Positions 1 through 5,093 of a DNA stretch of 8,825 nt are shown piece after piece (positions within the stretch are counted from its first letter, which is position 1; each line of letters starts with the position of its first letter). The notes below the pieces were generated by a model. That model made no database searches. It was not told where the DNA came from and saw only the letters and a program-made list of their open reading frames with translations. A program made the position numbers and the translations under genes. Origin of the DNA: G020354085 sp964482055 (GTDB lineage Bacteria; Pseudomonadota; Gammaproteobacteria; Acidiferrobacterales; Sulfurifustaceae); contig CAYZVX010000094.1 of assembly GCA_964482055.1 (NCBI GenBank), forward strand, positions 1 through 8,825, read 5' to 3'.

Positions 1-109
1 CGGCACGTGCACCGGCCTGCTCGAGCAGAGCGATGAGCGGCTCGGCCTGTCCGCTCGGGCGCGTCACCAGCACGCCGATGCCGGCGAGCGGCCTCCCGCG
101 GTCAGGCAC
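1..109 (-). CDS. hemD: Uroporphyrinogen-III synthase, N-terminal fragment (runs off the window)
   Basis: Uroporphyrinogen-III synthase closes hydroxymethylbilane into uroporphyrinogen III, with inversion of ring D, directly after the HemC step. Only about 36 N-terminal residues are in the window. They include the stretch GVLVTRPSGQAEPLIALLEQ, which matches the usual HemD start (a beta strand VLVTRP, then a helix with the Q-A-x-x-L pattern). The best start is a GTG at 109-107, overlapping the end of hemC by 8 bp, so the two genes are probably translationally coupled. No ATG is available in this frame before the conserved VLVTRP. The hemC-hemD order is a common proteobacterial arrangement, which supports the call. 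The remainder lies beyond position 1, so nothing can be said about completeness or about a HemX fusion. Confidence 0.85.
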   Translation of the reverse strand, partial: MPDRGRPLAGIGVLVTRPSGQAEPLIALLEQAGARA

Positions 110-1028
110 GTCCGTAGACCTTGTCGAGGATGGCGCGCGCCCCGCGTCCGAGCAGCTCCTCGGCGAGCGCCGCCCCGAGGCGTTCGGCGTCGGCGCCGCC
201 GCCGCGGATCTCGCCGCGGATGAGCTGGCTGCCGTCCGGATCGCCGACCAGCCCGCGCAGGTAGAGCGTCTCGCCTTCGAGCACGGCGTAGCCGCCGATC
301 GGTACCTGGCAGCCGCCCTCAAGCGCGGCGTTCATGGCGCGCTCGGCGCTGACGCAGATGCGCGTGGCGGGGTGATTGAGCGGGGCGAGCAGGGCGTTGG
401 TGCGCGCATCCTGCTCGCGGCATTCGACGCAGACCGCGCCCTGGCCGACCGCCGGGAGACTCTCGGCCGGGTCCAGGCGGGCGCGGATGCGCGCCGCCAA
501 GCCAAGGCGCTTCAAGCCCGCGCAGGCGAGGATGATGGCGTCGAACTCGCCGCTGTCGAGCTTGGCGAGGCGCGTGTTGACGTTGCCGCGCAGCGTGCGG
601 ATGTCGAGCCGCGGGTAGGTGGCGCGCAGCTGGCACTGGCGGCGCAGGCTGGCGGTGCCGACCCGGCTGCCGGGCGGCAGGTCGGCGAGGCGCGCGTAAC
701 GCCCGCAAACAAAGGCGTCGCGCGGGTCCTCGCGCTCGAGTATCGCCGCGAGGTGCAGGCCGGCGGGCAGCGTCACGGTGACGTCCTTCAGGGAATGCAC
801 CGCCAGATCGATGCGTTGCTCCTGTAGCGCCTGTTCGAGCTCTTTGATAAAAAGCCCCTTGCCGCCGACGCGCGAGAGGCTGCGGTCGAGGATCTGGTCG
901 CCTTCGGTTGTGATCTTGACGAGCTCGACCACAAGCCCCGGGTGCAGGGCCTGCAGGCGTCCGCGCACATGCTCGGCCTGCCACAGGGCGAGGGGGCTCT
1001 TGCGGGTGCCGAGGCGCAGGCGGTTCAT
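102..1028 (-). CDS. hemC: Porphobilinogen deaminase (hydroxymethylbilane synthase)
   Basis: This cytoplasmic enzyme joins four porphobilinogen molecules into hydroxymethylbilane for haem, sirohaem and cobalamin synthesis. The 308-residue length is typical of the family. The N-terminus LRLGTRKSPLALWQAEHV is the classic opening of the substrate domain. The catalytic aspartate lies in LAVHSLKDV (Asp82, equivalent to Asp84 of E. coli). GTASLRRQ and IRTLRGNVNTRL (about 124-154) are the arginine-rich stretches that bind the cofactor and growing chain. LPAVGQGA is at about 191-198. Cys240 in LEGGCQVPIG carries the dipyrromethane cofactor. One small oddity is KDVT where KDVP is usual. The ATG start gives the exact family N-terminus, although no clear Shine-Dalgarno sequence precedes it. 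hemD follows with an 8-bp overlap. A TATAAT box about 35 bp upstream, inside the divergent thioredoxin-like gene, is its likely promoter. Confidence 0.97.
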   Translation of the reverse strand: MNRLRLGTRKSPLALWQAEHVRGRLQALHPGLVVELVKITTEGDQILDRSLSRVGGKGLFIKELEQALQEQRIDLAVHSLKDVTVTLPAGLHLAAILEREDPRDAFVCGRYARLADLPPGSRVGTASLRRQCQLRATYPRLDIRTLRGNVNTRLAKLDSGEFDAIILACAGLKRLGLAARIRARLDPAESLPAVGQGAVCVECREQDARTNALLAPLNHPATRICVSAERAMNAALEGGCQVPIGGYAVLEGETLYLRGLVGDPDGSQLIRGEIRGGGADAERLGAALAEELLGRGARAILDKVYGRA

Positions 1029-1055
1029 GCGGGGTGCGAGGTGGTGGGATTTGCC

Positions 1056-1583
1056 GTGCGACGATTATATAGGAAACGGCTGGTCACGCTTTTTGTCGGC
1101 ATGCTGGCGGTGACGCCGGTGCAGGTCGGCGCGGCGCTCATCGAGGCAGGCGACCTGCGGGCCGACGCCGCAGCGGCGCGCGAGCGCGGCACGCCGATCG
1201 TGCTGTTCTTCGCATCGGATTCCTGTCCCTACTGCCACGAGGTCGAGGATCTTTATCTCGAACCGATGCAGCGGCGCGGGCCATACGCCGGACGCGTGCT
1301 GATCCGCAAGGTTAACGTTGATCGCGCCACGGTGCTCGTCGATTTCGCCGGGCGGCGCCTGGGACACGATGAGTTCGCACGGCGCGAGGGTGCAGGCCTC
1401 ACGCCGCTTATTCGCTTCTACGCGCCGGACGGGCGCGAGCTCGCGGGCGCGCTGCGCGGCATGAGCTCGCGCGAGTTCTACGGCGGGATGCTGTGGGATG
1501 CGCTCGACGAATCGATCCGCAAGCTGTGCCTCACCTCGGTTGCCGGCAACGTCGCCGGCCGTCGCGCTGCGCCTTGCGGGTAA
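1056..1583 (+). CDS. Exported thioredoxin-fold protein with CPYC active site
   Basis: This is probably a periplasmic or membrane-anchored thiol-disulfide protein of 175 residues. From the GTG at 1056 the product starts with a basic end and a hydrophobic stretch (MRRLYRKRLVTLFVGMLAV), then PVQVGAA, which looks like a Sec signal with cleavage near residue 27. A thioredoxin-like core follows: the strand PIVLFFASDSCPYC with redox cysteines 57 and 60, then a helix rich in acidic residues. The strand VLIRKVNVD is next, and the cis-proline in GLTPLIRFYAPDG (Pro117) precedes the last strands. The fold order resembles DsbD-gamma or SoxW-like thioredoxins, but CPYC is the motif usual in glutaredoxins. 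The open frame extends back to 942 inside hemC; that longer start would bury the signal peptide and is rejected. GTG at 1041 or 1044 remains possible. The gene is divergent from hemC. The partner protein and exact redox role cannot be told. Confidence 0.8.
   Translation: MRRLYRKRLVTLFVGMLAVTPVQVGAALIEAGDLRADAAAARERGTPIVLFFASDSCPYCHEVEDLYLEPMQRRGPYAGRVLIRKVNVDRATVLVDFAGRRLGHDEFARREGAGLTPLIRFYAPDGRELAGALRGMSSREFYGGMLWDALDESIRKLCLTSVAGNVAGRRAAPCG
1064..1069 (-). promoter_or_regulatory. Candidate -10 box of the hemC promoter
   Basis: The minus strand reads a perfect TATAAT at 1069-1064, in the dyad-like context CTATATAATC. It would start an mRNA about 30 nt before the hemC ATG. The -35 position at 17 bp reads AAAGCG, a poor match, so the promoter may need an activator or be weak. 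The box lies within the first codons of the divergent thioredoxin-like gene. It stands out because this AT-rich patch is in otherwise very GC-rich DNA. This is a motif match only. Confidence 0.4.
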
Positions 1584-1697
1584 GGGTCCGAAAGCCCCCG
1601 GAACAAGGCGTCACTGGCGTCTGGCCAGCGCGTGCGGCAAGCCGCCTGTCCCTGCCCCGGTGGCGAGCGTGCCCGAACCGAGCAAGAGCGAGCTTCA
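1584..1697. other. Short convergent spacer without a gene
   Basis: This 114-bp spacer separates the thioredoxin-like gene (plus) from algR (minus). It holds only a weak 5-bp inverted repeat (CTGGC/GCCAG) and no U-tract terminator on either strand. I see no gene in it. Confidence 0.5.
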
Positions 1698-2444
1698 TTA
1701 GGCCGCCTTCGGGCGGTTGCGCGCCCAGCGCCGCACGGCGGCGGTGTGGCGGCGACTGACGTCAAGCTTCTTGTCCGAGCCCTTGAGCGCGACCTGCCAG
1801 GTGCCGGTGGGGCTCTTTTCGATGCCCTTGATGTACTGGGTGGCGACCAGCGCGTTGCGATGCACGCGCAGGAACTGGTCGCCGAATTCCTTCTCCAGGT
1901 TCACGAGCGAATCCTCGATCAGGTGCTCCTCGTTGGCGGTGCGCACCACCACGTACTTGCTGTCGGCGAGGAAGAACATCACATCCGGCACCGGCACGAG
2001 GCGGATGTTGCCGCGCAGGTGCACGCTGATGTGCGTGCGCGCTTGCGGTTCGGCGCGCGCCTGGTGAATCTCGCGCGCCTGCTTGATGGTGAGCTTGTGC
2101 GCCTTGGTGAGCGCGTTGGCCAGACGGTCCTTGCGGATCGGCTTCAACAGGTAGTCGACCGCATTGACCTCGAAGGCGTCGAGGGCGTGCTGGTCGTAGG
2201 CGGTGGTGAAGATCACGGAAGGCGGCGTTTCCATGCCCATCATGTGCATGGCCGCTTCGAGCCCATCCATGCCGGGCATGCGAATGTCCATCAGCACCAC
2301 GTCCGGATTGAGCGCGGAAACCTTCTCCACGGCCTCGGTGCCGTTCATGGCCTCGCCCACGACCGTGTAGCCGCCGATGTCGTTCAGCAGCTCGCGCAGG
2401 CGATCGCGCGCCAGTTTCTCATCGTCAACGATCAGCACTCTCAT
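1698..2444 (-). CDS. algR: AlgR-type LytTR response regulator
   Basis: This is a DNA-binding response regulator of the AlgR/LytTR family; in Pseudomonas AlgR controls alginate, type IV pili and virulence genes. The length is 248 residues. The receiver domain (about 1-115) has the acidic pair Asp7-Asp8, phospho-acceptor Asp53 in VLMDIRMPGMDG, Thr80-Thr81 and Lys101 in YLLKPIRKDRL. A linker follows, then a LytTR domain (about 138-240) with ISVHLRGNIRLVPVPDVMFF, the strand YVVVRT and the signature FLRVHRNALVA that contacts DNA. All phosphorylation residues are present, so it should be a working switch. The ATG is preceded by GGGAGGG at good spacing and overlaps the stop of the upstream kinase as ATGA. 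It is the last gene of a three-gene operon with two kinases. hemC, usually in line after algR, is separated here by an oppositely oriented gene. The symbol is by family and neighbourhood; target genes are not known. Confidence 0.93.
   Translation of the reverse strand: MRVLIVDDEKLARDRLRELLNDIGGYTVVGEAMNGTEAVEKVSALNPDVVLMDIRMPGMDGLEAAMHMMGMETPPSVIFTTAYDQHALDAFEVNAVDYLLKPIRKDRLANALTKAHKLTIKQAREIHQARAEPQARTHISVHLRGNIRLVPVPDVMFFLADSKYVVVRTANEEHLIEDSLVNLEKEFGDQFLRVHRNALVATQYIKGIEKSPTGTWQVALKGSDKKLDVSRRHTAAVRRWARNRPKAA
1703..1716 (+). other. CCGCC-UUCG-GGCGG hairpin at the 3' end of algR
   Basis: A 5-bp G+C stem closed by the very stable C(UUCG)G tetraloop on the plus strand lies over the last codons of algR. 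It is not followed by a T-run, so it is not a canonical terminator. It could stall or protect the 3' end of the plus-strand thioredoxin-like transcript. It may also be a codon coincidence, since it encodes the Arg-Pro-Lys-Ala tail of AlgR. Confidence 0.3.
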
Positions 2445-3592
2445 GGTTTCCCTCCCCGCGTTGGCAGCACCACTTCTACGCGGAATTCACCGTTGTCTTC
2501 ACTGGCGTCGAGGCTCGCCGCCTCGCCGTAGTGACTGCGAAACCGCTGCCGGACGTTGTCGAGCGACTGCGCGACCGCTTCCCTGGGCGGCTTGCCGCGC
2601 CCGCGCGCCCTGGCCAGCGGGCCGCGCAGCGCGACGTGGATGCGGTTGTCGGCCTCCCACAGGCGCACGTTGATGATGCCGCCAGCCGGCAACTCTTCGA
2701 TGCCGTGACGGATCGCGTTCTCGAGCAGCGGTTGCAGTGTGAGCACCGGCATCACGGCGCTGCGCGGAAAGGTGCCGATATCCCATTCCACTTGCAGGCG
2801 GTTCTCCAGGCGCAGCGCCTCGAGGGCGAGGTACTTCTTCGCCACCTCGATCTCGTTGCGCACCGGCACGAGCGTTTCGTCCTCCGACAGCATCATGCGG
2901 AAAAGTTCCGCCATGTCCTCGATGGCGGCCTCAGCCTTGGCCGGGTCGGAGCGCGTGAGGCTGGCGATGATGTTGAGGCTGTTGAACACGAAGTGCGGCC
3001 GGATGCGCGACTGCAGCGCCGCGAGCCGGGCGCGCGCCTCGGACAGGGTGCGCTGCTTGAGCTCGTGCTTGGCGAGGAAGTAGCGCAGCAGCAGCCCATT
3101 GACGATGGCGCTCACGGTCAGGTTGAACAGGTGAAAATCGCCATACCACAAAGGGCGCGGTGTGGGCGTGCGACCGAGCGCCCAGGCGAGCCACACCGCA
3201 ACCTCGCTCACCGCGAAGGTCGCGCACAGCAGGAGCAGATAGGCCATGCCGAGCGCGCGCAGGCTCGGCAGGCGATTGAGGTACTTGCGCGTAAAGCACA
3301 GTGTTGCGGTCCCGGCCAGCGCCACCCACTGCACGAACAGCGAGATGAGCAGGAAGTCCTGTCCGGCGTTGGGCGACACCAGCCCGCGCGGCATCACCAG
3401 AGTGATGAGGATGGCGAGAAGCTCCGCCACCACCATGACGTTGAACACCAGCCACCCGTGGCAGAAGTCCGGGAGGAAATCGCTGTCGCGCGCCTCGAGA
3501 CCGGCGGGCAGTGCGAGACTCGCGCGCAGCGCCTCGAGCAGACGCGTGGCGCGGCCCGGTCCGGGCGTCTTGATCGCGGCCGGCTCCATCAT
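2441..3592 (-). CDS. algZ: AlgZ/FimS-type membrane sensor histidine kinase, copy 1 (algR-proximal)
   Basis: This inner-membrane histidine kinase of the LytS/AlgZ class (His_kinase plus HATPase domains) is the presumed partner of AlgR. The product is 383 residues from the ATG at 3592 (MMEP). A cytoplasmic N-terminus carries DFLPDFC (about 38-44), as I remember for canonical AlgZ proteins. About four hydrophobic helices follow (roughly 48-67, 80-100, 113-136, 154-172, including LFVQWVALAG). The H-box is RIRPHFVFNSLN with His200, and the N-box is LQPLLENAIRHGIE with Asn292. The C-terminal nucleotide-binding part is degenerate. Where the neighbouring paralogue has ISNPLP, this one has LRGPLA (about 322-327), followed by an Arg/Gly-rich insert. 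AlgZ of Pseudomonas is itself known as an unorthodox kinase lacking typical glycine boxes. The start overlaps the stop of copy 2 as ATGA, and the stop overlaps algR the same way. The long open frame upstream of the ATG is a shadow of copy 2. Confidence 0.9.
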   Translation of the reverse strand: MMEPAAIKTPGPGRATRLLEALRASLALPAGLEARDSDFLPDFCHGWLVFNVMVVAELLAILITLVMPRGLVSPNAGQDFLLISLFVQWVALAGTATLCFTRKYLNRLPSLRALGMAYLLLLCATFAVSEVAVWLAWALGRTPTPRPLWYGDFHLFNLTVSAIVNGLLLRYFLAKHELKQRTLSEARARLAALQSRIRPHFVFNSLNIIASLTRSDPAKAEAAIEDMAELFRMMLSEDETLVPVRNEIEVAKKYLALEALRLENRLQVEWDIGTFPRSAVMPVLTLQPLLENAIRHGIEELPAGGIINVRLWEADNRIHVALRGPLARARGRGKPPREAVAQSLDNVRQRFRSHYGEAASLDASEDNGEFRVEVVLPTRGGKP

Positions 3593-4644
3593 CCGCTCAC
3601 GACGATCGGCATCTTGACCTTGACGTGGTATTGGCCGCCTTCCTCGAACGACTGCATGCTGGCGCGGTCGCCGAACTGGGTGGCGAGACGCTGGCGGATG
3701 TTGTCCTGCGCGATCTTGTTGCCCTTGGAGTGCGACGCCTTCTTTATGTCCGGCAGGGGGTTGCTGATCAGGATGTTGAGCACCTCGCCCTCGGCCCACA
3801 TCTCGACCTTGATGGTGCCGCCGGCGAAGCGTGGCTCGATGCCGTGGTAGATGGCGTTCTCGAGCAGCGGCTGCAAGGTGAGCGCCGGGATCTGTGCGGT
3901 GCGCGGGATGTTTCCGACGTTCCACTTGATCTGCAGCCGGTCGCCCAAGCGGATCTTCTCGATCTCGAGATACTGGCGCGAGATCTCGCGCTCGGCCGAG
4001 ATCGGCACGAGCTTGCGGGCGTCGGCGAGCAGCACGCGGAACAGGTCGGCGAGATCGTGCAGCACCATCTCGGCCTTGCCCGGATCGGAACGCGTGAGGG
4101 AGGCGACGCTGTTCAGGCTGTTGAACAGAAAGTGCGGCCGGATGCGCGACTGCAGCGCCTGCATGCGCGCCTCCTGCTGGGAGCGCGACTCGATATCGGC
4201 GCGGTGCTGCAACACGAGATAGCGCAGGCCCAGCACTGACACGATCGCAGCGATCAGGAGGCTGCGCACCAGGAACGACCCGCGCCACTCGGGCCAGCGC
4301 TCCGCGATGAGCCCGAGGTCATGCAGGGCGAAGATGAGCCCGTCGGTACTGATGGCTGTCACGAGCAGGAGCAGCACCACCACGAGCAGCGAGCCGACCG
4401 CGACCGACAGGCGGCGCAGCAGCGGCGAGGCGAGGCGCAGCACCACCCAGCTCACCAGGGTGATGCCGAGCGCAAACGCCGACAGCAAATTGAACTCCTG
4501 CCAGGCCTGGGCGTTGAGGCTGCTGTTGCGGCCAATGGTAATGATCAGTGCGATCATCTCGGCCAGGATCAGCAGGCGCACGATCATGCCAACCGAGGCG
4601 AAATCCGGCGCAAAACGTTGTGGCGTGGAGTTGGTCGTCGACAT
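3589..4644 (-). CDS. AlgZ/FimS-like membrane sensor histidine kinase, copy 2 (first gene of the operon)
   Basis: This is a second histidine kinase of the same family, 351 residues from the ATG at 4644 (MSTTNS). It has an N-terminal APDF (12-15) reminiscent of the PDF motif in copy 1. Hydrophobic helices lie at about 20-38, 52-72, 81-100 and 124-145. The H-box is RIRPHFLFNSLN with His171, and the N-box is LQPLLENAIYHGIE with Asn263. ISNPLP (293-298) and NIRQRLATQFGDRASM (about 315-330) complete a well-preserved LytS-type ATP-binding region. The kinase half is closely similar to copy 1, for example SLTRSDP-KAE after the H-box. The membrane half is very different, so this is an old tandem duplication with divergent sensing. 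No good Shine-Dalgarno sequence precedes the ATG. The open frame continues upstream to 5037, but that part runs through a terminator and several hairpins and is judged non-coding. It probably phosphorylates AlgR directly or with copy 1. Confidence 0.87.
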   Translation of the reverse strand: MSTTNSTPQRFAPDFASVGMIVRLLILAEMIALIITIGRNSSLNAQAWQEFNLLSAFALGITLVSWVVLRLASPLLRRLSVAVGSLLVVVLLLLVTAISTDGLIFALHDLGLIAERWPEWRGSFLVRSLLIAAIVSVLGLRYLVLQHRADIESRSQQEARMQALQSRIRPHFLFNSLNSVASLTRSDPGKAEMVLHDLADLFRVLLADARKLVPISAEREISRQYLEIEKIRLGDRLQIKWNVGNIPRTAQIPALTLQPLLENAIYHGIEPRFAGGTIKVEMWAEGEVLNILISNPLPDIKKASHSKGNKIAQDNIRQRLATQFGDRASMQSFEEGGQYHVKVKMPIVVSG

Positions 4645-4718
4645 CAGCGCATGCAAGAGACGGTGTTTGGGGTTGTCAGCCGAGTCGGGGACAGGTGCCT
4701 TCCCGGACCCGACCGCGC

Positions 4719-4736
4719 GGGGCGGTTGGACGCCCC
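4719..4736. repeat. GGGGCG/CGCCCC hairpin in the kinase leader
   Basis: A 6-bp G+C stem with a 6-nt loop (GTTGGA on plus), about 75 nt before the kinase copy 2 start on the minus strand. It would lie in the mRNA leader. There is no U-run, so it is not a terminator. It could affect translation or RNA stability. Confidence 0.4.
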
Positions 4737-4772
4737 TTGTCCCTCCTGCCCATCTCATATAGTAGTTCCCAT

Positions 4773-4795
4773 GGCCCGGGCGAGACGCCCGGGCC
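4773..4795. repeat. Perfect 10-bp hairpin GGCCCGGGCG-N3-CGCCCGGGCC
   Basis: Two perfectly complementary 10-nt arms separated by 3 nt (AGA on plus, TCT on minus), all G+C. It would form an exceptionally stable hairpin in RNA of either strand. On the minus strand it lies about 130-150 nt upstream of the kinase copy 2 start, in the presumed leader. It is followed by no U-tract. It could be a dyad protein-binding site or a leader structure; the sequence does not decide. Confidence 0.55.
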
Positions 4796-4830
4796 GGGCG
4801 CAACGTCGGGATTCGCCTGGGAACCGCGTG

Positions 4831-4840
4831 AAGTATACTT
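4831..4840. promoter_or_regulatory. AAGTATACTT palindrome, possible -10 region
   Basis: This perfect 10-bp palindrome contains TATACT (5 of 6 with TATAAT) on both strands. On minus it could start the kinase-algR operon just after the upstream terminator, with a leader of about 180 nt. On plus it could start a long argH leader. Neither strand has a good -35: TTTTTT on minus and TTCGCC on plus, both at 17-bp spacing. It stands out as the most AT-rich spot nearby. Confidence 0.3.
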
Positions 4841-4854
4841 GTTTCCCAAGGGCC

Positions 4855-4882
4855 AAAAAAAACCCCCGTCGAAGGACGGGGG
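4855..4882 (-). terminator. Strong Rho-independent terminator without an associated protein gene
   Basis: Read on minus: CCCCCGTC, loop CTTC, GACGGGGG, then eight T residues. The 8-bp perfect stem with a 4-nt loop and U8 tail is textbook. It lies upstream of kinase copy 2 and downstream of nothing but non-coding DNA. It must therefore end a small RNA, an attenuated kinase-operon leader, or antisense transcription coming from argH. Confidence 0.85.
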
Positions 4883-4889
4883 CTGAAGA

Positions 4890-4939
4890 CCTGATCCGGA
4901 ATTCGGGGTGGGGGTGCACAAAGGAGAGTCCGGATCAGG
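4890..4939. repeat. 11-bp perfect inverted repeat CCTGATCCGGA / TCCGGATCAGG
   Basis: Arms at 4890-4900 and 4929-4939 are perfectly complementary, with 28 nt between them. It sits directly upstream (on minus) of the terminator. In RNA it would display the 28-nt loop discussed under the candidate small RNA. A purely DNA-level dyad is less likely given the long spacer. Confidence 0.7.
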
Positions 4940-4954
4940 CAACTCTCGACCCAG

Positions 4955-4983
4955 AACATAGATCGGCCCCGCAGGGCCGACAA
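4955..4983 (-). promoter_or_regulatory. Candidate sigma-70 promoter for the small RNA
   Basis: On minus, TTGTCG (4983-4978, 4 of 6 with TTGACA), a spacer of exactly 17 bp, and TATGTT (4960-4955, 4 of 6 with TATAAT). Transcription would begin at about the G at 4947. The spacer holds a 7-bp dyad, TCGGCCC-TGCG-GGGCCGA (4980-4963), which reaches into the -35 box and could be an operator. This is a motif match only, and such matches occur by chance. Confidence 0.35.
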
Positions 4984-5093
4984 CCTGTGCCCGACGGTCG
5001 GGTAGCGAGTACGGATGGGCGGCCAATGCGGTTGCAAATGGCGGTGCCGACCCGCCGCGGCATCATTCAGATAACAACGGATCCACCACGGGA

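Larger units (their letters stand above)
4855..4947 (-). ncRNA. Candidate small RNA of about 93 nt (or attenuator leader)
   Basis: The predicted minus-strand RNA would begin near 4947 with GAGAGUUGCC. It forms an 11-bp stem CCUGAUCCGGA / UCCGGAUCAGG (4939-4929 with 4900-4890) and ends in the U8 terminator. The 28-nt loop is C-rich and single-stranded. It contains CUCUCCUUU, complementary to a Shine-Dalgarno sequence AAAGGAGAG, and ACCCCCACCCC. Stem, seed-like C-rich loop, terminator and U-tail together are the architecture of many Hfq-type sRNAs. A competing 5' hairpin (GAGAGU 4947-4942 with ACUCUC 4929-4924) would hide the anti-Shine-Dalgarno part. It matches no RNA family I can recall (compared with 6S, 4.5S/SRP, tmRNA and CsrB/RsmY types). 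The ends are inferred from motifs. A leader attenuator of the kinase operon is the main alternative. Confidence 0.45.
4645..5093. other. Divergent, hairpin-rich intergenic region between kinase copy 2 and argH
   Basis: About 450 bp without a convincing protein gene. It holds, from kinase side to argH side: an inverted repeat GTCGGG/CCCGAC (4684-4713), the hairpin GGGGCG/CGCCCC (4719-4736), and a 10-bp perfect hairpin (4773-4795). Next come the palindrome AAGTATACTT (4831-4840), a minus-strand terminator (4855-4882) and an 11-bp inverted repeat (4890-4939). Last are a 7-bp hairpin (4963-4980) and CCCGACGGTCGGG (4990-5002). Such density of structure, with a terminator facing the kinase operon, suggests leader RNA and/or a small RNA gene. 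No clear argH promoter is visible; GATAAC near 5070 is the best -10-like sequence. Confidence 0.6.

Noticed and set aside
942..1055. Longer start for the thioredoxin-like gene, inside hemC
   Set aside because: It would overlap hemC by 87 bp, add residues with hemC-shadow composition and bury a clear signal peptide that begins at about 1056.
1632..2531. Long plus-strand open frame opposite algR
   Set aside because: A Val/His/Ala-rich antisense shadow; algR on minus has full domain evidence.
2531..3850. Long plus-strand open frame opposite the kinases (439 codons)
   Set aside because: Low-complexity Arg/Gln/Glu composition and no motif; antisense of well-supported kinase genes.
3593..4288. 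N-terminal extension of kinase copy 1 by over 200 residues
   Set aside because: It is the out-of-frame shadow of copy 2, rich in Arg/Pro/Ala, and ends where copy 2's stop overlaps the ATG of copy 1.
4920..4928. AAAGGAGAG as a plus-strand ribosome binding site
   Set aside because: No ATG, GTG or TTG at proper distance opens a credible frame; the complement is better explained as the loop of the minus-strand RNA.
4645..5037. N-terminal extension of kinase copy 2 (open frame for about 130 more residues)
   Set aside because: The stretch contains a strong terminator on the same strand, several hairpins and no family-like protein sequence; openness is explained by high G+C.
4855..5040. Known RNA families (6S, 4.5S/SRP, tmRNA, tRNA, CsrB/RsmY-type)
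   Set aside because: I see no conserved bubble, no SRP GGAAG loop, no tRNA T-arm, and only three GGA motifs on the minus strand.
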